Assembly: GCA_947359465.1 (NCBI GenBank)
Contig: OX375877.1
Span: forward strand, 71,746,698-71,810,697
Direction of reading: 5' to 3'
DNA length: 64,000 nucleotides
Source: Metellina segmentata
Taxonomy: Eukaryota; Arthropoda; Arachnida; Araneae; Tetragnathidae
Positions 15,914-31,300 of the stretch are shown piece by piece (within the stretch, counting starts at the first letter, position 1; each line of letters starts with the position of its first letter). Made by a program: the position numbers and the translations under genes. The notes under the pieces were generated by a model. It made no database searches. It saw nothing but the letters and a program-made list of their open reading frames with translations, and was not told where the DNA came from.

Positions 15914-16330
15914 CTTTCAATGTATCTCTATATAGTATTCAACATATTAAAAAAGAATTAACTTTGAATCTATTATCAACACAAATAAAATACCCATTGA
16001 AAACAATAAAACTTAAGCAACTTACTGTACAAAAAAGTACACCTTCTTTTGTTGATTTGTAGCGATTAAAAATTTCAGTTCTTTCCTGAAAAAAATGAGT
16101 AATTTCAGTGTTTAAATTTAAAACAAAATGGATAACATTTTAACAACAAAACAATCAGTATAAGCATCGAAAATCAGTTTAACCTGACATTAAAAAGTAC
16201 GTCTATGTATATTTAAGAGGGATTCTTTAGACCAGGGGTTCCCAAACTTATCCAAGTAGTGGCAACCTTAAGCCCTTAAGAGAATTAGAATTTTCTCACA
16301 GCACCCTCATCATGTAATATATATCACTGG

Positions 16331-16367
<37 letters not shown>

Positions 16368-19300
16368 CATATTTGTACAACTTTAAGAAGAAATTAGGGA
16401 AGTAAGTGGTAGGAAGGCTGTTGGCATAATTAATACAACTTGTATTTAAAATTCCCACAAATACTACTTTAATTGTACTTAATAGGAAAACATAGGTGTT
16501 GGTGAAAATTTAAATAAAACAAATAAAACTATCTTCAGATGCTCTAGGAGGTATATGTGTGTGTGTTTAGTGCAACGGGTGAGCCTGCTGTTCACTGCAC
16601 AATTGTTTGAATCGTAGAATTAAGATACAGCTATTTTGTGATATGCTAGTGATACAGCTACTCGCATTTTTTTTACGACATTAATTTTCTAACATATTTG
16701 CTCATTATAATAGCAACTGCTACATGGGTGCTTCGCGGCACCCCCGCTTTAGACCAACAATTTTTAATATGAATGCATTACAGCAATTATGTTATAAAAG
16801 TGCACAAAAAATTATTATTCTTGATTCAAAGCGGTTCCTTTAGTATTTTGTAGTATAATTTCTATAAAATAAAATTCTAATCTGTGTTCTTCTAAAAATC
16901 ACGAAACAAAATTATCTTAATACTAATCCATAAATTATATTTTAACACAAATAATAATTGACAATTTAGTTGCTTGTCAGAAGTATTCAGATTAATAGAT
17001 TTGAGAATGAAATTTGTGTTTGATCTTACAAGAAGCATTTTCTGTCAAGATAAATGTAACTGACTAGTGTTTTGGAAGTGGCACATGTTTTTGTACATAT
17101 TCTGAACATGTTACTTGGCATGATTTTCGAATCCGATTTCAGCTTTCACTTAGGATTTCACAACTTCCAAAGAATGAATTCTGAATTGATGAATGAAAGT
17201 GGATTGGTCAGCAGCAATTTAATTAAATACCAAAACAGTATTAAACTACATTCCAAGGTATTTTCGATAGGCATAACGCAAGAGCATTTGGACAGCAGAA
17301 GTAAAATCTTTGCTTTCCGTCTGATTTCTTTGCTTACACTGAACAGCCCTCTCACTTAACCAATTGATAATTTTAAGATTTAAAATAGAATTTACACATG
17401 ATAGCACTATAGTTCAAGAAGCAGATTAAAGCAGTTTTCATTAAAATTAATGCTCTTCCAAACTTGCCAGACCACTATAATCAGGGTTGCCATCATAACT
17501 ATACATGTAAAATAGTTGCTTTAGTAACCTGAAAAGTTGAAAAAAGTAGTCAAAATAGTCTCCTCCTGGCGATAATTTAGTAGTCTTTTCCATTATCCTT
17601 ATATTCAGATAGAAAGAATAGGACATACATATGCCATACAGAAAATTTTGAAACATAGCTAGACAATGCTAAGTAAGAGTTTATAATTTATAAGTAAACA
17701 GAACTTGATTTCTTAAGCCAACCTTTGTTACCTTCAATAAAATTAAACTTATTTCTTTAGTTCATTAAACTTTAGAAAAATCAACCGTTACAACCTTATA
17801 ATCATAAAAAAAATTATTATTTTTGTCTACCTTTTAAAATAACTGTTGTGAATAAAAAGTACAATTAAAACAAAGACTTGAATGCTGCTAACTTAAATAA
17901 ATATTTGGTCAAGAAAATGCACAATGAAATCTTTTCTTGATATCAAGAGATTGGACGCAATTTCGCGCTAGTGACCTTCGAAATTGCTGTTGTTATTTTT
18001 GTTACAAAAGTTATTTAAAAATGGATTTAATGCAAAAAATAATTTAAGTAGTCGTCTAAAATTTTAAAAAGTTGTCATGTTTTTAAAAATAGTCACTTTT
18101 AGGCCTGTTTTTGATGAAAAAAGTTGCCATAGTCGCCTAAGGTTAAAAATAGTTGCCAATGGCAACCCTGTATAAAACCAAACCCATTTCAGCATTTTAC
18201 GAGTTTAAAATTTTTAATCATTAAATGCACTGAAATTTCTAACACAACTTACTTCTTGTTTCATGTGACCATGAAGCTTGAAAAACTTGCACTTAGATCC
18301 TTTTTCACTCAAGTACGTAGCAAGCACGTCACTCAGCAAGGCATAGTGAAAGTCAACAGAGCCTTGAGAGGACATGAATATCAAACCTTTGAAATTTCCC
18401 TTCAAATGGTTATCTATGATGAAACCAGACAAAACAACGAGCCGTAGCTTGGGTGGAACGATAACTACAAACTGCTTTAAATTAGTAGGTATGGTAAGGT
18501 CATGGCTTTCGACGAGTTCTTGCCCAGGACTGGTTGAAATATCTATATAAACAGGGTTTGTGAGACTGACTGTGGCTAAGTCTTGTACACCTGAAAGAAG
18601 AAAAAGTTGATTATTCTGAGATTCGTTTATAAATATATATGTGCATTAGTTACTTATATTATGCAAACAAGACAGTAGATGGAATTTGTTATATGAATTC
18701 ATAGCATATATGAATAAAGTGTAGCACTGTAGCACTTAAACTATGTAACAATTTCAATATGTATTTCTTTTGCAATATTTGCAGGGTTTGAGAACCTTTT
18801 ATATGGATAGATATTTATAGCAGAATTTGGAATAACATTTTCTTAATCAAAAGTTTTTCCATCTGCAAAACTTTGAATAGTTTGGAAAAAATGTTTCTAA
18901 TGAGGCTAAAAAATAAAATAAAAATCTAACATAATACAGATTAGCAGGGGACTTTTATAAAACACTTGGGAGTGAGTGGAGATGAAGAACAAGTCTGAAC
19001 AAATAGGCAAACTATGTGAGATTCATGTAATTTCAATCACCATGCATGATAAGAAAATATGATTTCAAAAAAGTTTTCCATTACACTTAGCTGTACTAAA
19101 GACAAACTATCAACCCTACTCCTATCAATCCTATTGAGGTGTATTTGGAACTTGCAATTCATGGAAAGTATTGTTTGATACCATACAAATTTTACAGTAT
19201 ACACAAGTTTTAGTAGCCATAGACAAGTTTTCCTCACTATAGCGACTTGATCATTTTTCCGCCCACCCAAATATACATGTTAACATTTAAAATGTCTGTC

Positions 19301-22300
19301 TAAGTTTTATTGTCATTTACTATTTAGACTAGTCTAGGGGAAAAATTTTCTGCAATACCTAATCACATCTATCCAAACTCATTTCTATGGTAGATGCAAA
19401 ATTTTACAGGTGAAAACTAAAATTAATTGGAGGTTTGTGTTGAGGACACAAACTGTTGTTTTGACGTGAATACTCTGCCTGATGTTAGATAGTGGAATGA
19501 ACAAAGCAGACATAGTAAGTTTGAATCATTGTTTATGGTGAATATTCAACAATTTAAAGTTTTAAAGATAAAAGTACCAGTTTGGAATTAATTATTGTCC
19601 AATATCAACTGTAGCATAGTTTGGTAGCTTTCGAATGGCACCACTTACGCAGTCCTTAATAGTCCTTTACAGATAATTACGCAGTATTCCATGTAATCCA
19701 AAGTTATACTGGCTCAAAATCCGCCCAGCCAATACAGTTTCGAAAAATATTGCCGGCCCCCCTCCTCATGCTCAGTGCACCAGCATTCTCAGTCTGAAAC
19801 TTATCAGGTACAGATTCTTTGTCTACATGATACTATATTTACCTTCTGGATGTTTCTTCAAGTACTAAATTCACACAAAAAAAAACAGCTGTAATGCTTT
19901 TATTTTTCTAAAGTAAAGACTTTTCACGAATGCCCCACAGCACTAATCCGGTTCTAAAGATATCCTCACGTCAAAATGACTTGTTTAAAAGATATTTCTT
20001 ATAAAATTTGCTGTGCAGCAAAATATAATTGTAAAGCAACAATTCAAACCTAGATATTAACTATGTTTTACAATTGTAGTAGAAAATAATTTATTTAAAT
20101 ATTAACCTTTCTTTTGCATTTGAAAAGAAAATTAAAATGAACCCTTTTTTTCGAATCAATGGATTTTATAATTCGCTACTTGAAATCAGACTTCATAAAA
20201 ATTAAGAATGTGAGACAACATGGAAACTCTGCTTAACACACACAAAAATACTTAGTAATAAAATTCAAAATATTACCTTTAGTCAAGGTAGCAGATAAAA
20301 GTGTAGATTGGCGGTTTACGTAACAAAAAGAAATAATTCTTTGCAAGTTTGCTTCAAAATCTTGTTCCAGCAATCTAAGGAAATGATCAATATGAAGATG
20401 GTTAGTATTTAGAGACACATATCAATCTTCAGCAAAATACCAAACATGAATTTGTTGTGCCTTCATCTAGGTTAGGCCTATCAATGCTTTATGCTATACC
20501 AAAAACACAAATTCAGATTACAGCCCAAATTGATACCTATATTGATAAATCCTATTTCAAAATGCAACTAATATTTTCCTAGAGTCAAACCTTTAAATTG
20601 CTTATCTGAAAGATCTGTAGGTTCATGATTTTTGGTAACTTGAGAACATTAATAGTCTAAATTTTAACAATACAGAACACAAACATCTTTGACATATATT
20701 AGTATAAATCTAATAAGCTTGATTTATGGAAACATCAATACAATTTTTATCCAAATTTGAACACACACTTTCTAGATTAGATGTTTAGTTACAGGTAAAC
20801 TGATTACAACTACAGCTAACAGGATATTCCAAATACAATGTATGGTTAGTACACATGTACAAATTTATGGCAAAGTAACCATTGACCAATAGCTAATGTT
20901 CAAATATTGGACCTGGATACTTAGTTCATAATCATAAGTATAACCCCCCCTTTAAACACACACACTAGTTGAGTATTTTAATATAACTTGCATCTGTTTG
21001 AGTGGTACACTCTTTAGTAGTGGAACACTAAAGCTTTTTAATGATTGATGACATTTTGATCATTATGTTGCCTAAACTAATCTGAATTTGCAATCATTAT
21101 TTTATTTACACGTTATCCCACTTACAAATTTAAGGAAGAACATCAGCTAAAAATGCTCAGTTTTTCAACGATATAAACCCAAAAATTGTTAATTTTCCCA
21201 TCAAGTGTTGATGAAACAATTCACAGCCAAGGCTAAAACTAGAATTGACTGAATGCCAGAGCTTCAAACAAATTAAGATATTAAAGGTTAAGTTGGCTTT
21301 AATGAATAGGTATAAATATAAAAAACATGTATTAAAAACTAGATATTTTGGTTTGAATACTCATTAAATACATAATAATCTATGGATATGTATAATATAT
21401 TCAAGAAAAGAAAAATGTCCTTTTTTTTTCTTAATTTTAAATATTAAAAAATACCAAGAGCTGAGGATAAAAATGTAAAATGACCCCCCCCCCCACACAC
21501 ACACATTGTTTTGCCAAACTTTACAATTGTGTTTGTAAACTTCTTCAAGATGTAAAAGGCACCAATAGGGTAAGTACTGATGGAAGGTTCAAGTTTATTT
21601 CAGTGCATTAGAAATAATCAGAAGCAAAAAAAGTAACAGTTAGAAATTGAAAAATATACCATATTAACCAGATGCAAATCAAAACAGATTATCTCACTCT
21701 CATTAATTAAATTCCATATCCTATTTAAGTAGTTAAAAAGTAATTAAAGCACTATTCTGAAAGCCAAACATTAAGCATCAAAAACTTGTTTGTAGACCTT
21801 GTTATTTATAGAATCAACTTCCTAGAAGTACAGGATGAACGGTTAATGTTTTGAAAGGCTAGGCCTTTAACTTCATTGGTTGTTATTGAATTATTTTTTG
21901 AGTTTGCAGTAAAGTAATTTCTCACGCTACAAGGAATTAGATATAAAAACTAGGTAAATTTACATTAAGTTCTAATTTCTTGTACACACATGTTTAGAAT
22001 ATTCTATTATGTATTACTTGTTCTTGGGCATTTGAAAATAATAATTTATTTTTAAATGGCTAAATGTGGAATAATAAATGAAAATTTTTCAAAAAAGAAT
22101 AATATACAATGACGAGATATTTTCACAAAGAAAAGGTGTATTTCCATGAATGGCAAATTATACATCCCTAAGTTAAGTGAATGACTATTCTGGAATAGAA
22201 AGTGGAATTGGCCATATACGTAAAGACAAAAAAACTTCAATTTACCAAAAGGTACACCAAAATTAAAATACTCTGATTCATATGCTATTTTACAGAAATT

Positions 22301-25300
22301 GAATTGTTTTAGGTGTGCAAATCTTTAAGAAGCTTTACAACCTCATATCAGTTTCGTCATATTCATAGTTTGATTCCATAGATTGAAATATTTATTATCT
22401 ATCATGTAATATTTTTAATAAATACATAAAATAAGTTGGTGCTATGCTTACAGAAAGGTGACAAAAATTCTTAATTACAACTTTTCACACCTGAATGTAT
22501 CAAATAAAAAGTATATTGCAGTTTCAATACAATTTATAGGTAACACCTTACTTATCTGCTTCATCAATGACAAGCCAGGCAATATTTTGTAAAGATAAAC
22601 ATTTAGTATGCTCTAAATGATCCAGCAATCTTCCAGGGGTGCTGATAAGAATGTTAATTCCTTTTCTTAACCTGTAATAAGAAAAAGCAACTATGAAAAT
22701 GTGTCAATATTTGAAAAACAATTTTTTAAAACACTTGATTTTTAAATTAATTATTCCACTTTCTAAAAAGAAACAGCCAAGCATCAAAAAATAAATTCAT
22801 TACTTTAATGCTTATAAACAAATTCCTTATTTTAAAAATGGATTACCTTGCTTTCTCAGATTTTTTCTTTTCACCTCCTATTAAAAAACCTGGTACAATC
22901 CACGTAAAAGCCTAAACATGAAGAATAAGTAATTAGCATAGAATTAAACTATAAGTGCATTTTAGGTTGGAAATAGCTAATAACAAATTAACAATATATA
23001 TTTGTGATTCATTTTGTGTACTGCAACATTAAGCACTGCATTTAACTTTCATTGTTTTATTTACATATAGTTAAAAACTATTTAGTTTCCAATTTACTGG
23101 CACAAAAAAAAACACTGAATGGCAATCAGAAAAAAATAACATACTTTACATCTACAAAAAATCTCTAACTGCCACAAAATGTACAAATGTACTTAAATCT
23201 TTGATATCCAAACATACTCATATCTACAATAAAATCTGATGGACATCACCTTAAGTATATTTACAAACATAATTTGGGGGAAATTTCAAGATGAATAGCA
23301 CTTGTAAATCATGAAAACCTTTTAACAAATACTTTAGCAAATTACTCTCATTGTACAAATAATGAGAACAAGGGTAGTGATTCAACTGAATGCTGAGACA
23401 TTTTTGGAAACAACTTCAATACTAAAACTAGAAGAGAAACCATTTTGTATGTTCCAAATCTGGAATTCACATTGGGTGTTTTACAGTAATCTACAAAATT
23501 GTAACAGTTTTGTGGAGCAGGTTCTATGAGTGGAACAGGATATATTGCACTATGATAGAAGTACACTATAGTTCTGCTAAAACCTTAGGTTTTTTTTCAA
23601 ATATAAAAGATATTACAGGGTTCATACAGAATTTTGAATACAAAAATTAAGGAGTATCTAAGGAGTATTTAATGAGTTGTCTCAAAATTTTTAAGGAGTC
23701 ATAGAATATAAAAATTAAGGAGTATGTAAGGAGTATTTAACGAGTTCTTTCGAAATTATTAAGGACTCTTAGAAAGTTTATACACACATTTTCAAGTGTG
23801 AAAAATAAAAATGTTTCATCACTTTTAAAAACTTAGTTCCACTTAATACTACATTACTAATTACTCAAAACAATAAAATTATACTTTGATATTTCAACTC
23901 AACACAAGTTCCTTTCCCCCCCTGCTTGCTGGAGCTGTTTTATCTAGGATCCTGCTGTAAGCAGTTCTTATACAGTGAAATCTTAGTATAACGTTTCTCA
24001 GTTTAAAGTACATATTTCTCTCAAATCCCAGCTAAAACTCACAATAATAGAAATCCAAGCATATTTCTTTTCAATTTAAAGTATTTTTCAAAATAAAATA
24101 TCAATTAAATATTTTTAGGATGAAGTTATACACTACAAAGTCCCAAATCCGGAATTGTCCAAAATCTGGTCGTTTTGGGAACTGGCTTTTTTTTTTTCAC
24201 TCTTTTTTACATCGTTTTGACAATTTGTTAAGAACAAGAAGTTAAACCTGGACCTAATTGATGAAATAACGCAAAATAACGGACATGTTCAAAGAAACTA
24301 CCACACACAAAAATTAGAACATTTGCAAGTAAAATGTGTTGCATTTTTTCAAAAGTTTTTTTTTTTTTTTTTTAATTATTCCTATTTATGTATGTGCTAT
24401 TTTACTATTGCAAATCCAAAATTTGCGGGGGTGGTTTTCTTTAAGGTTTTTTTTGACACACACACACACAAAAGGCAAATAGTCAGAAATCCAGTGCAAA
24501 ATCTGGAAAAGTCCGAAATCTAAAAATGTCTTAAGTGCAAAAAAGTCCAAAATTCGGAAAAATCCAAAAAATTTAAAAATAAAAAATCCAAAATATGGAA
24601 AAGTTCAACATCCGAAAAAGTTCAAAATCCGGGAAAAGTTCAAAATGCGGAAAAGTTCGAAATTTGGAAAAGTTTAAAATCAGAAAAAATTCAAAATCAG
24701 AAAAAATTCAAAACCCAGAAATGTTCGAAATTCGAAAAAATCAAGTTCAAAATGCAAAAAAGTTTGAAATGCGGAAAAATTTGAAATACGGGACTTTACA
24801 GTGCTGAGATTTTTTATTGTAACCCAGGCCCTGATTTACCATTAGGCCCGTGAGGCACGGGCCTAGGGCCCCCATAATTTAGAGAGCCCCTAAGTTTCAA
24901 AAGTATCTAAAAATTTTAAAAAGTTTTTAAGTAGTTACATAAATTATTGGGTATTTACGTAAATGTCCGTTGACCGTTTCCCCCACTATCACATTCTTGT
25001 AATTACATTAATCATCTAACTATAATTTTTTTGATTTTCTTTTGCCAAGAGTGATAAGTGATGTCACGATTTTCTCAAACTTTTTGGTGACATCTGTGAA
25101 ACGGTCAACGGTCAAAAACGTAAGTACCAATTATTGTTATAAAATTAGTTTTTGTGATGAACAAATAACATGGGGGGGGCCTTCCTGCGTGTTGTGCCTA
25201 CTATACCAAATTTTCTAAATCGGGCCCTGTTGTAACCTACAAGTAAATACAAACGACAGATTTCAGACAGAAATGAATGAAATCCGCAATTATTTTTGCT

Positions 25301-28300
25301 ATAAATGAATAGGTAAATTATTTTTTAACTTCAAATATTCTCAAGTATGAAATAATCCACTTCGATTATAACAGATTACGATTTTCAATACATTCTCAAT
25401 GCTACTCTTATATGGAGATTTAATGTTGAATTCAATTCAAAATAAATGAAATGCGATAATATTTTGTCTACTTAATAAGTGAACTATCACTTTCGCTAAA
25501 GAAATTCAAGAATTTGTAATAATCAACTTTGATGATAACAGATGGCGATTTTTAATACGTTCGTAACGCTCCTTCAATATTTAACGATCACTATTTACGA
25601 TCTGTCAGCGACTGACATTCTAGAAGGGCAGGGTGGCAACAAAATTCTTGAAAAAAAGTTCCCTGATATTTCCATGATTTCCCTGATAGTCTCACAACAA
25701 TTTCCATGATTTAACAGTTCCCATAAGAAATGTTGTAATCCGTGATTGATATCGATATACAGTATCCACACAACACTGTTTTAAAATATTTAAGGTCAGA
25801 GGGTGTAAAAGGATAATTCTTCACAAATATTTTGTATTTTTTTATTGTAAGGGTTGGAACCTTAATAGAACAACTCTTAAATTGCAATTGAAAAAAAAAT
25901 GGAGAAAAAATTCTAAATATTTTGATTATGAACATTTTACACCTGACCCTACATTATCATACTATTCATTAAAACCAAATGCAAATATACATAAAAAATT
26001 CTACAAAAATGTAATTGCAAACAAAAATAACTAATTTAATACACAAAAAACATCATATAAGTTACACAAATTTCAAATTGTATACCACCAGTTGTATCAC
26101 TAGCCTCAAGGCGACAAAACGCTGCAGCCGCGTAAAAAACGGCGGTGGCGGTTTTCTCGGTGTTTAAAAATTCGACGCCACGGTTCTTTATTCGAATTAC
26201 AATTTCGGCGAATACGATTTATTCGATTCTCAAAAGTACTCGTAATAGTGCATCTCTTTATAGGACAAACGATAATAGTAGCCGCTTAAGCTGTCAAAAT
26301 TTCCCTGATTTTTTGTAAAATTTGGAAATTTTCCCTGATTTTTCCAGAATTAAAAAGTTCCCTGATTTCCCGGTTTTCCAGGTTCTGTTACCACCCTGAA
26401 GGGGGTCCTCCTTTTGTTCGACCCTATTGACCGTCAGTCATAAATCCACTCAAGGCTCTATCACAGAAGTTAAGTAATTAGGTAAGAGGGGTCGGACATG
26501 CATGTGGCCGTGATTCGCTACATGGTGCCTTACTGATGATAGCCTTTTCTCATGAGAAAATTTCAGACTTGCTGCCAATACACCGCGAGCAACGTTAAGT
26601 ATCCTGTTCCAATTGAAACGGTATGTTTTGGAACCCATTATTTCGGTGGAACGTAGCGCATTTCGAAATTGAAACGGCGGGGGGGGGGGAAATTAAGGAG
26701 TTTTTAAGGAGTAGCACATAAAAATAAGGAGTTTTAAGAGTGCTTAAAAACGAAAATCTATTTTAAGGAGTTTTTAAGGAGCGTGCGAACCCTGTATTAG
26801 TTAATGATTGTATCGTGTCATGAAAATATTTAACAAGTGCAAGAAAAAGTTTAGAATACTGTGTAAAACGTTTTTAGGGTGAAAATATTACTAGTCAGCG
26901 TAGTGTTTTAATCGTGACAGTTCTAGCTAGTATGCATTCAAATTTTATAAATAAATATTCATTCCATTACTTCAAAATATAACCCTAATGCAAAAGCAGT
27001 AATAAACATCGTTATTTCATTCAGTTACATTATAAAGCATAACAAATAAGTTTACTTACTTTGGTAAGGGTGGAAAAAGTTTCAAAACACTGAAGAGCCA
27101 ACTGGATAAAAATATAAGCAATAGTTAGAATACATTAATATTAATTACAAACAGATCAAAGCAAGATAGACAAAAATTAATAATTTTTTTAAATCTGAAA
27201 CATTGAAAAGGGAAAATCTCCGATTTAGATTCAACTATACCTCGCGAGATGGAACAACAACTAAAGCATATACTCCATCTGCTCTCTTGATCTTAGGTTC
27301 GATCATTTGAAGTTTCTGTACAATTGGAATTGCATATGCCAAAGTTTTACCTGGAATTTAAAGTTTAAAAGGAATGAATTACACATTAAAAAAATTTACA
27401 TGAAAATAAAAGGCTACAGTGCAGCTGGTGGAAGAAGACAGTCAACCTTGGGACAGTTATGAAAATATACACAGGAAGGGATTGTTCCAAAGGTGCTACT
27501 TTATACTAGCAACTAAATTCTTCTGTCACAGTTCATTCTAATAAAAAAAAACTTTCCTAGGGACATTTATCATTTAAGTGCCCATATGGACATCACTTTA
27601 TACAGAAATCTACAAGGTCATTTAATATTTATTTATCTTACCTGTTAAAGAAATATAAGACTGATTTTTAAATTGAATTAAAAAACCTTTTAAGCCTATT
27701 AAAATAGAAACCAATTACTTAACTTGCAAGTTAAAATTTCAATAAGTTTCATACCAAGGTTCTAGTTAAAATAAAAAGTATTTAAAGCAGAATTTTTAGA
27801 ACTTTTCTTATGAGGTATTAAACCTATTGAATGCATTAGGTAAAGCAAATATATATTCATTTGTTTAATAGTATTTTAATGAATTCATAAAATAATAAAA
27901 GTTAATTATGTGCAAAAAAATAGTACTCCCAAAGCAAGAACGAAATATAAATGTGCAGTGTTTTACGCATTATCTATTTTGAAAATATCTGCCTTTTAGA
28001 ATTGTTTGTTATGTAGATATTTTACACCATCAAATAGTTTATTAACCCAAAATATGAACATTATGAACTAAAACGATAATGGAGAATATAAACGATGAGA
28101 CAAAATCCTGTTGACAATTTCAGAAATAAATTATCAAAATCTTAGTAAAAAAGTTGCTTTTGCTTTTCGATATCAGTCATTGAAATACAAATAAAAATAT
28201 TAAATGGAGTTCGTATTCGTTATTGCCTAGATCTGTATAGATGTATTTTAATCCAAACAAAATGAAAACAGTTCCTTGTTTTAGACATAAAGTAGGGTTG

Positions 28301-31300
28301 AAAAGAGTGCAAATGATTGAAAAGTAGGAACCTCAGAAGTAATCCTAAAAACATAACATTTTTGCTCAATTTCCATTGTACTATCTAAGGAAAGCATCAG
28401 TAATAAAAGTTATTCATGACTTTATCGCCCAAGTTATGTAGGGGATGGAAGTCAGGCGAAATCTGCTGTTCTGAGAGGCAAGTGAAGAAATTTGACTGCT
28501 GTAGCGTAAAGTTTAAGGCTTTTTAAGGGTCCTTAAAAGCTCATATGAAAAATCAGGGATTTCTAAGGCTTTTAAAGGCTTATGAGAACCCTGTTAACAG
28601 TAATTTGAAAGACACTTCTGAACTTCCAGAAACATTTGATGTGAAATTTGATATGTGTTATAAAATTTCACAAGATTCTGAGGGAAAACTGCAAAATTTG
28701 ATCTAAATCAATTATAGGATTTTTAATTCTATGAGATATCAACAAAACTTTATTAAAAAGAAAGTAAAAATGTATGGAATATAGCTCTTTTTTCTTATTA
28801 TTTTTTTGGTAAATTTTGGCAAGATCATACACGTAATATTATAGCTTTATCAATAAGTGTTACAATAATAGGCATTTACCTGTGCCAGTACATGATTTAA
28901 CTAATGCATCTTGTCCTTTTAAAAGTAGGGGTATTGTCTGTTCCTGAACATGGGTCATTCTAACAATATCCAGGCGACTTTTCAAACAGGATACCTTCAA
29001 AAATTGAACAAAAATCATATTTCGTGATAAAAATAAAAATGAACTAATCATATATATTTTTTAGAATCAGGAAGATTTAAAAGACGAATTGAGATAGAAA
29101 CAACATTTTATGAATGTCAAAAATAAAACACCTGTGTAAAAAAATGAAACATTAATATGTTTAATTCAGTGCAGTATCATAAATTTAATAATGAATTAAA
29201 ATATATTTTCTAACTACTGATATAGGTCTTTAAAAGGAAAGAATATTTGATAAATAAATAAATAACAACTGATGTTTGATGTGTTAACTTACAAGATGTG
29301 GATGAAGTTCTATTTCATCAAAGGTTTTTGTAGAGAAAAGAGGTTCTGAAATACTTTTCGACTTCTTTCTAGAAATTCATACATGATTGATTTAAATATT
29401 ATACAAGATATAATAACAAATCATTAGTATTCAAGGGGCTAATTTATATGCATCCAAATACCTTATTCACTATTTATGCAACTTTATACACTTAAGTTAA
29501 CAGTACAAGATGTTTAAAGTAATACAATTAGACAAGAACACATGTGTGCATTGGAATACTATCTTTGAACAATAAAAAAGCTGAGCCAATAAGTGAAATT
29601 TATGAAATCACTCAAGATCTGAACTGTACAATCATTACACTTATTTCAGTAGTTTTAAATATATACTTGCTTCAATACACAATAACAGCAGGTTTTTCCT
29701 TTATATACAATTATTAGGTTGAAATGTTCAGCCTTTTACATTTCTAGTTCAATTTTTATTTTGCAGGGTGTGCAGATTTTAGAAACAGAGGTATTCATTC
29801 CACTGTGTGTAATATGAAAAAAAAATCAATTCATAATGAAGGCTCAATCTTGCTTCCAGAAAATGTACTTACATACTTTTTAATTTGTGGCCATTTCCAA
29901 ATGCAAAAAAAAAATTCTGATAAAAATCCAGTTTTTAAAATGTTGCACAATTGAGCAAAATAAAATTTTGCCAAAGAGATGAGACTAGGAAATTAAACAC
30001 TTCCCTCCAAATATATTTTATCAAGTAAGGGAGTTCATAGTTAGACTATTTAACTATTTGTATAGATTGGGTATGCTATTTGCATGGTTAGATCTCTAGA
30101 TTCGGAACACCGGTCACTATAACTTCATATTGTAGATAAAATTGCAAATCAAATCTTTTGAAGAACTGACTAACAATTTAGGCACTGGTAGAATATTATT
30201 TTCGTATTATCCACAGTCAAACAGAATGATTGAAAGATTCCATAGACATTTAAAAGCAGCTATTGTTACTAATGAACACACCAAATGGACAAAGGTTTTA
30301 CCCAATGTGCTGTTAGGTTTATAGTCAGCCCAAAAAAGTGCTTTGAATGCAACTAGCTCTCAACTAGCTTACAGAACATTATGTTTACAATCTGATCTTC
30401 TCACAACTGATTCTCTGACATAACCCATAACTTCTAATTATGTGTCCAACCTAATTTCAATGATGAGACAACTTAATCCAATCTCTCCTGCAACTCATGG
30501 AAAAACTAATGTTTATCTAAGTCCATCATTCAAAACATACTTGTGTCTTTTTAAGAATTTACAATGTCCTCCACTCACACCTCCTTTTTCAGGACCACAC
30601 TTGGTGATTTTATCTCACAAGACTTAGGCCCAGTGCACACATCCAGTTTTTCAACATGTGGCGCCGCTGCCGCAACACAAGTGCGGTCTGAGATACATTA
30701 GATCCAATGGAGCAGTGCACACATGCCTCCAGCACCGCACGTCCAACTTGCGTGCAATTTGTATCACAGTTCCCCACGGAGCTGCACACGAGTCTCCATT
30801 CTGAAGTACCTTGTTTTCATAAACAAATGAAATATAAATAATAATTAATAACTGGTTGTATCCAGTAACATCTATTTTGTGTGTTTCAAAATATACTTTT
30901 TTTACACCAAGTAAGCAAAATAAACATGTTTTCTTCTATAGAATATATATATAGCAAATGGCGCAAAATGAGTTTGTACGTCATTTCATGGTTATGTGTG
31001 CATAGTTGGGCTTTGGTGCCGCACGTTGAAAAAACAGATGTGTGCACCAGGCCTTAAATGGTAAACAAAACACTGTTTCAATTAAGAGTTAAGCCTGCTT
31101 TCCATCTCAGTGACAATTTGGAACCAGTTTAATTCTTATCAAAAATTGAACAGTCTAAAAATTACAACAGAAATAAATATATGTTGCAATTTCTTTGTAA
31201 TACATTTTTGTATATCAACACAATGTATTAATGTGCAATTACATCTCTACTATTTCTGATTGTGTTTTACATTGCACGGTTTTGAACAATTTAATTCTAA

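Larger units (their letters stand above)
23616..26794. mobile_element. hAT-like element with 5-bp TSD, carrying nested insertions
   Basis: Left terminus CAGGGTTCATACAGAATTTT; right terminus, read inward, CAGGGTTCGCACGCTCCTTA. Both are flanked by TATTA (23611-23615 and 26795-26799). Next to each end the element is full of AAGGAGTATTTAA or AAGGAGTTTTTAAGGAG units. Most of the 3.2-kb span belongs to three later insertions listed separately, so the original element was about 1.3 kb. No transposase. Located in DDX31 intron 6. Confidence 0.75.

Noticed and set aside
24595..24807. 70-codon Lys-rich frame
   Set aside because: Translation of a degenerate 15-17-bp minisatellite; not a gene. The array also lacks the spacer structure of a CRISPR.
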